Source: Pagrus major (Eukaryota; Chordata; Actinopteri; Spariformes; Sparidae). From it: a DNA stretch of 64,000 nucleotides. Below are positions 52,801 through 61,059 of the stretch, piece by piece. Where the stretch lies: positions 19,642,792 to 19,706,791 of the forward strand of contig NC_133216.1 of the NCBI RefSeq assembly GCF_040436345.1, written 5' to 3'. Every line of letters starts with the position of its first letter. Position 1 is the first letter of the stretch. Made by a program: the position numbers and the translations under genes. The notes under the pieces are model-generated. The model searched no databases, was not told the origin of the DNA, and worked only from the letters and a program-made list of their open reading frames with translations.

Positions 52801-55800
52801 GCTGACACCAGAATGAAAATGCAGTTTAGCTGAAGTGACATGGGAGAGATATTTGTGGTGTAATCTTCCTTTACTGTAAAAGCTGTTTTCATGCGGAAAC
52901 ATTGGATGTACTTTGGGGTCTACTAAACTCAGCACGTTTAAACACTTTCTTGGCAGCCTCTGTGAGCACCGCCGGTGCCGTCTCTTCTGATTATCCCCAA
53001 GAAATTGAAACAACTAGTGTGAGAGGTGAAGGTGTGTGAGTGTGTGCATCAGAGAGAGAGAGAGAGGTCATGTGTGAAACTGCAGTCCAACATTTTAAGA
53101 GATACTCCACCCCTAAATCTTTTCAGTCTTAAACTCCTTTAAGACTCTTTTGGATGTTCAATTTTGTAGTTTGTTCCTTTTTTTAAGAACAGTAATGCTA
53201 GATGCTATACATCTTACAACTACTGTAATTGTTTCTGTTAATTCTCTTTTCGGTTATGTTAAAAATGATTTTTTGGGGGCATTTGGGGGCAGTGAATTGT
53301 AAACATAATAGGGATGCACGATTTGGATTTTTTCAGCCGCTGCCGAGAACCCATAATTAGCCAGTAGTTTATGCACTCATGGGTTCAAGAAAGGCAAGTA
53401 TGTTGAGAGCAAAGATGGACGATTCATTATTCCATATTCTCATATTATTCTAAGTCGATGAAAGCAATTTTGCTCCATTTTAGCTCTATTCATTAGCTAG
53501 AATTTTACAGATACTGATTATATATATTTTCCAATATCAGGACAATTATTTACTGGACCCATAGAAATCATGCATCCCAAAAAACACAACACATTTTAAG
53601 TTAATATGGTTACAAAAGCAGTTATGGGGAAACATTTATTTATTCAACATTTATTCATCAGACACAAACATGACCATAAATTAATATCATTTATAGTCAT
53701 GTTTGTGTCTGATAAATGTAAATCCAATATTCATATTAAGATTTCTTCTTTTAGTTCTGTTTTTGGTCTCCACCAACTCCTGAAGGAAATATCTGGCTCT
53801 TTAGCTGCTAAATGCTCCACTACAAGCTAAGCTCGTCATTAACATTGTCTGTCTGCAGTCTGGAGCTTATAAAGTATAAACTTGTGAACCAGACAGCTAA
53901 AAAAATAAGCTGAAAATCACGATCAGATAAGCGGCAGATTCAGGTGATAATTCTCTGTCGTTTTATCACTACAAACAAGCTCTTTCACATCCTTCACTTT
54001 ATCATTCGATACACTGTTATTATGAAAATAAAGTTTATAGACACTTTAACTGCAGGTCAGCTTAAAATATGTAATTGCTTATATAATAATGACTAATTTG
54101 CAGGTTGATATACATGACAATCCATGTATAGAGAAGGCATACTGCTGAGTTTCTGAAAAGTGAGAATCTACATTTAGCAAGTCAAGGTTAACACAAGGTT
54201 AACTACTTTAAAGTCTGCTACCCTTACCCTTTAAAACTTCCCACACGCATTCACTCAATACTGACGGCAGCTGACGGCAAAACCACAAGCAGGAGATCTG
54301 ATATCCTGGTTTCTGTACATCCCCAACACCCCAAACAACCAAAACACACACACGCATACACGCTGAACCATACAGGTGGATGTGATAAGATGCTTTTTGA
54401 AGTTAAATCTAAGTTCCCTTCAGCGGCATTAAAGCTTTGAAATACATCTCCAACGTGTGTGTGTGCACACACAAGCACACACACACACACACACACACAC
54501 ATAAACTTAAGCCCTCTGGTAAGGCATTCAGTCAAAGCCAGCGGCGTGCCCACACTTGCCCCTCTCTCTCTTGTGCCTCCCACTGTAAAGGGTGTGCATG
54601 AATAGCTCACACATCCCGCTCGCTGCTACATCTGATTTTCCCTCGTTTCATACGACACACACATCTGTCTTCCAATCTATGTTAATGTTGTATTCTTTCC
54701 CTGACTCAGTTTGTTTTAAAGCTGTCATTTACAAAAACATAGGATGCATTATATTTGCTAAATTCTTAATAATCTTTGTACGTCCTAGACAAACTCTTTG
54801 CTGTCTTTGGCGTTGCGATAAAATAGAGTCATTGCACCAAAATCCTCCTACCTTGTGGCTGCTGACTTATTGCATGTATCTCCTGAGTCCTGATGAGTCA
54901 AGAGCATGTGCCACTGTTATCAACATGCTGTATATGTGCTGACAACACTTTTTCTCTAAAATAATAACACACATAAGAATACACATAGAGAGAAAACTGG
55001 TAGCAGTGCAAACTGTGTTCTTGCTTCCACAGAGCTGGACTTGCAACTAGTGATCAGCACAAAGCAAATGGGTTGTTCAGCTGAAATGACCCGACACACA
55101 CCAACATGAACTTGTGACAACAATTACACCAGAACTCACATGAGTCAACAAACACCAAAATCAAATTGTGCGTGACTGGATGCCCAGGCTGATATATATC
55201 GGCCAATATTGGCCTGTCAGAAATATTGGTATGAGTGTCTGTGTATGTGTTATCGGTCTGTACATGCCCTGACAACACAGCTTGTTATTTCAGTGCACTG
55301 ATGTCATTTTGGATGATAAAGTTTATTGTTAAACTGCCTCCATTACATATGTTTGTCAAACATGTTTGATAAACCACAATTGAGGAATCATTGCAAAAAA
55401 TGTGTGTTTATGTGTATATTGCATGTCGGTATTGGAATTTTTTTACTCCCTAATATCAGTATTGACATCAGCCCCAAAAATCCAGTATCAGCCAGGACCT
55501 GACGCACAGGAACTTGTGACAACGATTACACCAACGCTCACACGAGTCGACAATCACCAAAATCAAATTCTTGATTGTGTGTGTGTGTGGTTAAGTAAGT
55601 GTGACCGGGTGCCCGGGTTCATGCTGCTAACAGACTGGCCAACCTGTGAACACACACACAGACACATACACATGCACACGTGTGTGGCTAATTGCTGTGA
55701 CAGAGTTTAAAGTCACAGCTCAGACTCATTAAACGTGCACGTGACAGTCGACCATCCATCACAAAGCCTGCTCCTGTGATATAAATAGACATTTCTGAAA

Positions 55801-57983
55801 CCAGAAGAAGCACGTTTCTTAAAAAAACGCCACATCATACTGTATATCAGGATGCAACCAGCAACAAATCTTCTGAATATTGACTATTTCTTGTCTCTGA
55901 GTGTTTGTCGCTGGTGAGGATGCAATTATTTCTCCTTGTGCCAATTTTAATCTGATTACTTCTCACTCTCTAAACTTACTTACTCCTCCTTACATGTAGC
56001 TTTTAAAGAAGCTACAGGATGCTCTAAAGTGATTTCCCTCCATCTGAACTGCTACTTCACGAGTTTTGTAGCAGATGCTGTCAACAGTTAGTCGGGATGA
56101 ATCTCTCTGCACACAATCAAAACTTTCAAGTGTGACTATGCTGATGAGTCAGTGTAGATCTTAGAGGCCTGGCACACAAACTGTATACACACCGAGACAG
56201 TCCCCAGTTAAGGACAATAAGTGGAAACAGAGACAGTAAATAGCTTACTCTAGCCGTAAATTAAGATTTCTGACACTCATGAATCATCGTCATTTTGTGT
56301 GATTACTAACAGGTTTAGTTTCACACAACTGTATTCTTTGCATCTATAAAATGGGGCAAATTGCGTTGTGGGGTTGTTAGCAGAGAGTAGTGAACATGCA
56401 GATCAAATAAATGGTTAATTACACTAATTATATAGAAAAAGGGAGTAAGTGTATGTCACCTCCGTTCACCCCAACGGACCATTTTTTCACAGCAATGGTG
56501 GATCATGGAGCCTCTTAATAGATCCCAGAAGTTAGCTGCTAATACTAGCAGTGCAATAGAGTTTCAGCAGAAGAGTAGTTATCCATTTATTGATTGCTAA
56601 TTACCAAAAATCGCTGTTCTGTCTGTATATATTCATATATTTAAACTGAACGCCAAAAACTTCCTGGAACTATCTGAGGTCTACGTGGGATCAGGTGACA
56701 ATCAGCATTTCAAACTTCCGTTGTCGCGACTCACTCTACTGAAGGACTCTGACTGGCTCTAAAGAAAATCAGTGTTAACAATACTTTTACTTTTACTTTC
56801 ACGTTACTTTTGAAAGATTAGGGGACTAAATAAACGGACACGCTGAACAAAATGAGCTGAATGTTTGGAATCGCCATCCTACTTCTGAAGGTGCGACACG
56901 TAATGGCCACCTGTTGACTTCATACTCCAAACAAATCTCACCAGAGTAACCGCTTCCTGCTGCTTACTGTAGCTGCCGTTAGCTAGTTAGCTCAGTTAGC
57001 AGTGCAGCTTGCGGTCCGGACTGGGAGCTAGGAGCACTGGGGCACCATAACATAATGTCAACACTGTTATTTCTTCACATAAAAGTTGATAATTTGAGAT
57101 TTAGACAAAATTCTTACATATTGTACCTTTAAAAGGAGACATCTAACCAAATCTTTCCAATGGTACATATTATTCAATGGGCCATGTAGCATTATTTGAG
57201 CATATTCACTAATATACACTAAAGGAAGAGCTTAACATGAAGATAAAATATAATTATTTGTCATTCTTGTAGACTTCTTTGTTCAATTTTGCTGATATAA
57301 GTATGCAGTTCAGTATGTAACACTGAACATTATATATGAGCTCAGGTGTGACTCGAGTACGGAGACATAAATGTAAAGTATGTCAATGTGTCAGGTCTTA
57401 CCCCGAGCATCTTGTAGAGGTAGTGATACTGCTGTCCTGTGGAGTACAGCAGGAAGGTCTTCAGGAACAGCCAGGTGTTCGCTGCCAGCCACAGCATCTG
57501 CACAAACACAAGATGTACAGTGTAGTGTAAAAAACTCAACATCAGGTCAATGTCAACAAATAAAAACAATATCAAAACAGGATTTGTAACGTTTTTGTTG
57601 GACTGATGGTAGATAACTGTCTCTAAATAAGCATGTAACAAGATTTACATTCATTCTTATGGGAAAAAATGTGGCATATTGCTGTGGTAGCCTGTTGGCT
57701 GCAGCATATTCAGTACACCAAACTCACTGGTGAACACTGAGAGCCTGACAAACAGTCCAGTGCCTGTGTTAGTGATTTTCCCTCAGGATGGAGAGCTTCG
57801 TGAACACTTTTTGCAAGTTGCCTCGAAATAAAAAAGTTGTTACTCGCAGGTAAAACAAACAAATCCATGAACAACGACTTCCGACGTGAGCTTTAAAAAA
57901 AAGTCTCCTGACAAAAGTTCACCCACCAGGACCAAGTGCTTTCCCCCCTCGTTGGCGACCCAGCTCCGCACCGACACAACCAT
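33587..57983 (-). CDS. nox4: NADPH oxidase 4, complete, 18 coding exons, 559 aa
   Basis: Constitutively active, p22phox-dependent membrane flavocytochrome that passes electrons from NADPH through FAD and two hemes to oxygen, mainly giving H2O2. Eighteen exons with matching phases join to 1680 nt ending in TGA. The N-terminus is [16 protein letters not shown]. Heme-ligand histidines fit H105, H119, H194 and H207 ([23 protein letters not shown]). The FAD-binding HPFTLT lies in exon 11, the NADPH-binding [11 protein letters not shown] in exon 14 and CCGP in exon 18. The C-terminus is FEFNKESFS. The protein is 19 residues shorter than human (578), nearly all of it from the extracellular E-loop (exon 9), which is acidic here but keeps two cysteines. 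Two introns start or run with TG/CA repeats at the splice sites, and intron 16 holds two tRNA genes. It is transcribed towards tyr and away from folh1. Confidence 0.97.
33812..33912 (-). CDS. nox4: nox4 exon 17
   Basis: This exon has 33 codons plus two bases ([20 protein letters not shown] then [10 protein letters not shown]). The acceptor is TTTTCCAG and the donor is AA|GTAAGT. Intron 16 upstream holds the tRNA genes. Confidence 0.95.
34475..34547 (+). tRNA. tRNA-Met (CAT), elongator type
   Basis: A 73-nt cloverleaf with a seven-pair acceptor stem (GCCTCGT/ACGGGGC), anticodon loop CTCATAA with CAT, and T arm GTTCGAGCC. It nearly matches the vertebrate elongator Met tRNA I remember. A TTTT stop for polymerase III follows at 34552–34555. 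It sits in nox4 intron 16 on the opposite strand to nox4. A-box (TGGCGCAGTAGG) and B-box (GTTCGAGCC) are present, so it looks functional. Confidence 0.95.
34610..34770 (+). repeat. Interspersed repeat just after tRNA-Met
   Basis: GTGCCCTTGAGCAAGTTACC, AATTGCTCAGACACCT and a trailing ATGAATAAAGCACTT resemble a widespread fish element with the motif 'cccttgagcaaggcacc'. It could be a SINE; the tRNA itself is intact and has its own stop signal. Confidence 0.5.
35486..35557 (-). tRNA. tRNA-Asp (GTC)
   Basis: A 72-nt cloverleaf starting TCCTCGTTAGTATAGTGG, with anticodon loop CTGTCAC, T loop GGTTCAATTCC and end GACGGGGAG. A polymerase III TTTT stop follows on the same strand at 35477–35474. It lies in nox4 intron 16 in the same direction as nox4. 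Confidence 0.95.
36075..36089 (-). promoter_or_regulatory. CTCF-like motif
   Basis: On the minus strand TCCCCACTAGAGGGC contains the core CCACTAGAGGGC of vertebrate CTCF sites. It lies in nox4 intron 16 near exon 16. Confidence 0.35.
36159..36227 (-). CDS. nox4: nox4 exon 16
   Basis: This exon has 23 codons ([20 protein letters not shown] then NLQ). The acceptor is TCTTCTAG and the donor is CAG|GTAGGT. Confidence 0.96.
36769..36784 (+). promoter_or_regulatory. CTCF-like motif
   Basis: CCACAAGATGGCGCTA closely fits the CTCF core (CCA-AGNTGGCGC-). It is in nox4 intron 15, on the strand opposite to the motif at 36075, so the two diverge. Confidence 0.4.
37356..37464 (-). CDS. nox4: nox4 exon 15
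   Basis: This exon reads [20 protein letters not shown] to [12 protein letters not shown]. It follows a 101-bp intron; the donor is AAG|GTCAGT. Confidence 0.97.
37566..37685 (-). CDS. nox4: nox4 exon 14
   Basis: This exon reads [15 protein letters not shown] then [20 protein letters not shown], including the NADPH-binding GGIGVTP. The acceptor is TGTTCAG and the donor is CT|GTGAGT. Confidence 0.97.
37838..37904. repeat. (GT)n microsatellite in nox4 intron 13
   Basis: 33 GT units, about 150 bp upstream (in gene direction) of the exon 14 acceptor. Confidence 0.95.
39481..39562 (-). CDS. nox4: nox4 exon 13
   Basis: This exon reads [20 protein letters not shown] to QRRYP plus split Lys. The acceptor is CCTCAG and the donor is CAA|GTAAGT. 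Confidence 0.94.
40127..40422. mobile_element. TTAA-flanked MITE (family AGGTGCAATATGTAAGAA), copy 1
   Basis: It begins AGGTGAAATATGTAAGAATT after TTAA and ends AATATGGGACCT before TTAA. It lies in nox4 intron 12. Its interior shares the CTGCTCTGATTGGTCAG text with the element at 19605. Confidence 0.6.
40797..40857. repeat. (TG)n microsatellite against the nox4 exon 12 donor
   Basis: 30 units. On the gene strand it is CA repeat starting at intron position +7, right after GTGGGT. Confidence 0.96.
40864..40924 (-). CDS. nox4: nox4 exon 12
   Basis: This exon has 20 codons plus one base ([20 protein letters not shown]). The donor ACTG|GTGGGT is followed at once by a long CA microsatellite. Confidence 0.96.
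40970..41192. repeat. CA-rich stretch with several short microsatellites
   Basis: Broken CA runs at about 40971–40987, 41095–41105 and 41165–41191, in nox4 intron 11. Confidence 0.8.
41664..41726 (-). CDS. nox4: nox4 exon 11
   Basis: This exon has 21 codons ([11 protein letters not shown] to HPFTLTT) and carries the FAD-binding HPFTLT motif. The acceptor is CTCTCAG and the donor is ACA|GTAAGA. Confidence 0.95.
41932..42096 (-). CDS. nox4: nox4 exon 10
   Basis: This exon has 55 codons, [20 protein letters not shown] to NFKARPGQ: the last membrane segment and the start of the FAD-binding domain. The donor is CAG|GTATTT. Confidence 0.97.
42550..43308. mobile_element. GGGCTGCAACTAA-type element split by another MITE
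   Basis: The left arm (42550–42610) begins AGAGCTGCAACAATTAATC. The right arm (about 43060–43308) ends with TCTCATAGTTGCACC, its inverse. The middle (about 42615–43050) is a different element. It is in nox4 intron 9. Confidence 0.6.
42615..43050 (+). mobile_element. GGAGACCTATTATGC-family MITE (copy 2)
   Basis: It begins AAAGGAGACCTATTATGC and ends near AAAAATGAGCAT, a decayed inverse of the start. Inside are CTCTCCCACAGAAAAC, CGCCTCGTCAGTAGTCCCGT and TTTGTGACATCACA, shared with the copy at 19605–19997. Confidence 0.65.
44107..44135. repeat. (CA)n/(CG) microsatellite at the nox4 exon 9 donor
   Basis: On the gene strand intron 9 starts GTTTGTGTGTGCGTGTGTG, so the repeat overlaps the 5' splice site. 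Confidence 0.9.
44139..44298 (-). CDS. nox4: nox4 exon 9 (E-loop exon)
   Basis: This exon has 53 codons plus one base, [16 protein letters not shown] to HYPQ. It codes for most of the extracellular E-loop, rich in Glu, Gln and Asp ([17 protein letters not shown]). The donor CAG|GTTTGT leads straight into a GT/GC repeat. Confidence 0.96.
44580..44770. repeat. 'TACTTTATACTTCTACT' repeat fragment
   Basis: GTGCAAAGTATCTAAGCA, CTGCTACTTTATACTTCTAC and TACCTTTAACTCCACTGCAT mark a piece of the MITE family of 20755–21720, in nox4 intron 8. Confidence 0.5.
45440..45520 (-). CDS. nox4: nox4 exon 8
   Basis: This exon reads [20 protein letters not shown] to LMVHMV, with heme-ligand histidines H194 and H207. 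The acceptor is TTTTCAG and the donor is GG|GTAGGT. Confidence 0.96.
46894..46966 (-). CDS. nox4: nox4 exon 7
   Basis: This exon reads [20 protein letters not shown] to YCV plus two bases, a membrane helix. The acceptor is CTCTTCAG and the donor is CG|GTAGGT. Confidence 0.94.
47279..47306 (-). CDS. nox4: nox4 exon 6 (28-bp microexon)
   Basis: Only nine codons plus one base (DPKLIILTT). The acceptor is TTGCCAG and the donor is CAA|GTAAGA. The phase fits both neighbours and the residues align with human DPRKLLFTT. Confidence 0.9.
48528..48625 (-). CDS. nox4: nox4 exon 5
   Basis: This exon reads [20 protein letters not shown] to ARYRGE and carries heme-ligand H119. The split codon before it gives Val where human has Gly (FSVVHV versus FSGVHV). 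Confidence 0.96.
49460..49725. repeat. Interspersed repeat with (GAA)n start, nox4 intron 4
   Basis: A GAAGAAGAAGAAGAAG run is followed by CTCTGCATTTAACCCGTCCT and CGGAGGAAACACATGGACAG, text typical of a very common fish dispersed element. It is non-coding. Confidence 0.5.
50372..50456 (-). CDS. nox4: nox4 exon 4
   Basis: This exon has 28 codons plus one base, [20 protein letters not shown] to CIFS. It contains heme-ligand H105. The donor is TCTG|GTAAAA. Confidence 0.96.
50828..50938 (-). CDS. nox4: nox4 exon 3
   Basis: This exon has 37 codons including [15 protein letters not shown] and [17 protein letters not shown]. The acceptor is TTTCAG and the donor is ACG|GTAAGA. Intron 2 before it is 6.5 kb, the largest in the gene. 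Confidence 0.96.
51920..52280 (+). mobile_element. LINE reverse transcriptase relic in nox4 intron 2
   Basis: An upstream frame reads [12 protein letters not shown], and a shifted frame reads [17 protein letters not shown] then [12 protein letters not shown]. These match the conserved 'WFxSYL', 'QGSVLGPLLF' and catalytic 'YADDTQL' blocks of L2/CR1/Rex-type LINEs. The frames are broken and both ends are missing, so it is dead. Confidence 0.75.
53310..53580. mobile_element. MITE with GGGATGCACGAT ends
   Basis: The left end is TAGGGATGCACGATTTGG and the right end is GAAATCATGCATCCCA, its imperfect inverse. It lies in nox4 intron 2 and is probably hAT-related. Confidence 0.55.
55108..55617. repeat. 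Direct repeat of about 75–100 bp, in two copies
   Basis: The units GAACTTGTGACAACAATTAC... (55108–55187) and GGAACTTGTGACAACGATTA... (55508–55617) share CACCAAAATCAAATT and GTGAC-GG-TGCCC. They flank the element at 55188–55500. Confidence 0.6.
55188..55500. mobile_element. Element with GGCTGATATATATCGGCC ends
   Basis: It starts AGGCTGATATATATCGGCC and ends CAGTATTGACATCAGCCCC, related inverted ends seen in fish hAT-like MITEs. It sits between two copies of an unrelated direct repeat (55108 and 55509). Confidence 0.5.
56889..57128. mobile_element. TTAA-type MITE (family AGGTGCAATATGTAAGAA), copy 2
   Basis: It starts AGGTGCGACACGTAATGG and ends TTCTTACATATTGTACCT before TTAA. The inner GCTTACTGTAGCTGCCGTTA matches copy 3. 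It is in nox4 intron 2. Confidence 0.6.
57402..57497 (-). CDS. nox4: nox4 exon 2
   Basis: This exon has 32 codons, [19 protein letters not shown] to YHYLYKMLG, and codes for the first membrane helix. The donor is GGG|GTAAGA. Confidence 0.94.
57927..57983 (-). CDS. nox4: nox4 exon 1 (coding part)
   Basis: This exon codes for [19 protein letters not shown] (19 residues). The ATG is at 57983 and the donor CTG|GTGGGT is phase 0. Confidence 0.9.
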
Positions 57984-58108
57984 GATGCCTTCACTGACCC
58001 CGCAGCTGTCCCGAACTTTTTCAGCGAAGCCTCGGTGTGGCTGAGAGGTGAAGCAGGGCTCGTCCTCCTCCCTGCAGCTCTGTCTCTGTCTGTCTGTCTG
58101 TCTGTGTG

Positions 58109-58132
58109 CAGCAGCAGCAGCAGCAGCAGCAG
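58109..58132. repeat. (CAG)8 repeat, read as CTG in the nox4 leader
   Basis: Eight CAG units on the plus strand, next to CTGT repeats (58087–58106), about 125 bp upstream of the nox4 ATG. It is likely within the nox4 5' untranslated region or core promoter. Confidence 0.85.
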
Positions 58133-58424
58133 ACCGGCCGGTGTCTGCTCCGTCCTCCCTCCCCTCACTCCTCCGTTACGCCGCTCCTGTCTGCTCTGAG
58201 CGCGTCTGGACTTTTCGTCCCCCCGCAGAGAGACTCCGTGAAGAGCTGCGTCTCAGACACGACTCTCCCTCCGTCCTCATGTCACTTCAGCTCACCTCAC
58301 GCCTGGAGGTCAAGTGGGCAGGTAAAGCACGTTGAGTAAATAATGACCTCGGGCTGAATAAAGTTAACCAACACACACAGAAGAACAATACACATCGATC
58401 CAGCGCGCCGCACTGCTCCTCCTC

Positions 58425-58443
58425 TGCCGCTAGAGGGCGCCAC
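58425..58443 (+). promoter_or_regulatory. CTCF-like motif near the nox4 promoter
   Basis: TGCCGCTAGAGGGCGCCACA contains a near-consensus CTCF core (CCGCTAGAGGGCGCCA), about 440 bp upstream of the nox4 ATG. Confidence 0.45.
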
Positions 58444-58967
58444 AGTCTCACATGTCCCAGTGGAGCGGAGAGCGATGTAATGTAACTGGTAATCAGATTA
58501 CAACCAGCCCAGATTACACTTGAAAATATAAGAAATGAGACTCTGGCCAGGTATTACTGGTACTGATTTGGTTAAGTCTTTGAATGATGGCTATTTTAAC
58601 ATTGGGATATTTTTTAATAATAACCAAAGCTCTATTATATATGTTTCTCAAGGGGGGATTTTATTTGACCAACAGTAATAAGACATTTAATTTGCATTGA
58701 AAATGTTTTGAGATGTTTAAAGTGAAAAAGAAACAAATATTTCTGGAGCTCAGGTTTTTGTGGCTGCATCAGTTTTTAGAAAAAGTAACATAATGTTGGT
58801 GTAATCCAATGGTGTATGTTAAAAAATTGCCATGTAATTTGTATTAAGTAACTGACTACATTTCATCATTCATTATATCTTATCAAGACTTGCATTTGCA
58901 GATTTGATGATTGAAATCCTTTGTTAATGACTTATTCACATATAACTCTAACATCTCTCTGGGCTGT

Positions 58968-58980
58968 CAGCGCCATCTTT
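58968..58980 (-). promoter_or_regulatory. CTCF-like motif, minus strand
   Basis: Read on the minus strand AAAGATGGCGCTG fits the 3' half of the CTCF core. It is weaker than the site at 58425. Confidence 0.25.
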
Positions 58981-59148
58981 AGTTCGTAGAAAGAAACGCA
59001 GCCAAAGTGGAGGTGTGAGAGAATGTTTCTATTGGACCAGAGATTAATCTAAAATAAAGGACATTAAAAACAGATGCACATGCTGAAGAAAAATAAAGTT
59101 GTGTATATATGAAAACACAAATCAGTCCAAATAAGTCAAGACATCTGG

Positions 59149-59740
59149 TACACCATATGACCAAAAGTATGTGGATACCTGCATCCACAACACACTCCTG
59201 TGCAAATATTTTTTGATAGGCTGGGCGAGATTAATTAGTTACAACCAAGATCCCTTTTAATGACGCATGTTGCATTTTTTTGTATTTAACACAGTTTGGT
59301 AGTGAGTTTCAAAGGCAATTCTTGTCCTTACAAATCTCACTTTAAGATCCATTTTGTATCAGTTTTTGAGCATTTGATTGAAGCTCCAGAACTTCTACTT
59401 AATGGGCCTTTGAGATTATTTTATCAACTATAGCTTCTAAATGTATAGCTACTGTGTAGGGAGGCACTCATTTCCAATCCAAAGAGAAATCCAGCGAGAG
59501 AAAGTATTTTCTTAACTTGTTCTGGCCTGCACAGAGTCATGACCTCAACCCCGTCTTGCATCTTGGGGATGAAGTGGAGCACAGACTGCGGGCCAGATCT
59601 TATCAGACAACATCAGTGGCGAGTACTCTTCAGGCTGAATGGAGGCAAATCTCTGCAGCCAGGTTATGTTTTGTAGAAAGCCTTCAATGTTATAGCAGCA
59701 TGTTAATGTTCATGGTTTTTAAATTAAATGTTCAATAATC
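59149..59740 (+). pseudogene. Dead Tc1/mariner element with a transposase remnant
   Basis: The left border CATATGACCAAAAGTATGTG is typical of Tc1-like ends in fish. From 59517 an open stretch reads WPAQSHDLNPVLHLGDEVEH then EWRQISAARLCFVESLQ, matching the C-terminal part of Tc1 transposases. The motif normally reads SPDLNPIEHLW; here the catalytic Glu after 'NPI' is Leu. Only the last third of the enzyme is present, so it is inactive. Confidence 0.8.
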
Positions 59741-60254
59741 ACATATGGGTGTAATTTCTTGGCTTTGTAGTGCACAAACACCACAAACTATCAGAAAAAA
59801 AGCGATCATCATCAAAGTCCTTGGTCTACATCAGGGTTTTGTCATGCTCATCAGGGTTTTCTGGATGTTCATCAGGATAAACTGGCTACTAGGTTTAAAC
59901 ATGTAGCCATAATATACTGTACTAGTGCGCTGGGTCTTTAAAATGGGGAGCAGCATGTGTTTCTTCACTGGTAATACTTGTTGTGAAGGCCTCATCCACC
60001 AGAGAGCAGACTGAGATCAGGATTGTCCCAGTCCTGCTCTACAAAGTTTATGTATTTCAGATGTTTGATGCTCTATAGTACTTTTGTTTTATAAGCTGTG
60101 ACTGTAAGATGATCTGTTCAAAACCCCAAAATATAATAAAACAGTAAAGGTTGCGCCAAGGTGTATTGTTTTTCAGGGGAAATATTACCAGTTACTCCAA
60201 TCACTTAAGAACTTATAAGAGATATTTCCTATATCCTAGCATTTCTGAAATGCT

Positions 60255-60346
60255 TTTGAATATCAATATTAATATTTTAAGGTGTATCGTGATATCACCT
60301 AAAAATATTGCAATATTATTTTAAGGCCATATCACCCAGCCCTATT
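60255..60346. repeat. Fragment of a 'GGGCTGGGCGATATGGCC' repeat
   Basis: GGTGTATCGTGATATCACC and AAGGCCATATCACCCAGCCC mark the end of a common fish MITE. Confidence 0.5.
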
Positions 60347-61059
60347 CAGACTTTGGTATGACTTTAAACAGTGCAGAATATTATTCTGTTGTTATGTTTT
60401 ATCATTTAATGATTACCCATGGTCCTTTGATCGTGTAAAATTATTCAAGTCCAGCATTTGTTTTTTAACCAACCTCCCCCTTACATCCAAAATCTGCTGG
60501 TTTAATTAAAGTCATCTCTCCAGATAAACAACGTGTTGAGGACGAGGCAGAGCTGTGGTCTGTGTCCTCCCCACATTCCTGAGGGCAGAGAGTGTCCTCC
60601 CTGCTTCACGCTCCAGCCCGCCGCATGAAAGGACCGTCCTCCACACCACACAGCTGCTCACAGAACCACAAGGGGTCAAGCACGACCGAGGCCGCATGTC
60701 TTATAGTGTGGGAAAATATGCTTCTCTATAGCTCTATATGATACACAGCAGTGCTGTAACTTGAATCTATCCTGAACTGAAACTTGAACTGAAAGTTTAC
60801 TGAACCAAGCTTTAATAACCTGACTCAACACACCTGTTGTAACTGAAGTTAGTTAGTTAGTTTCTAAGCCTAAATTATGACTTAAGACTAAATGTTAACC
60901 CACTAAGTAAAACATAAATACATAATGAGTCTAATTTAATACTTTGTATATATAATTAGAACTTTCTGCTGCTAGTGAAAGGTGTGATTCTTTCTACATA
61001 CTTTCTAAATCCAGCAATATTTAAGTACCAGGTAAACAAATTAACTTCAATAGACTATC

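Noticed and set aside
55108..55617. CRISPR-like repeat-spacer arrangement
   Set aside because: Only two diverged repeat units with a transposon between them, in a vertebrate genome. The microsatellites elsewhere are also not arrays of spacers.
57893..58168. Possible upstream open frame overlapping the nox4 start
   Set aside because: The frame opens with GTG and not ATG at 58168, so it is unlikely to be translated ahead of nox4.
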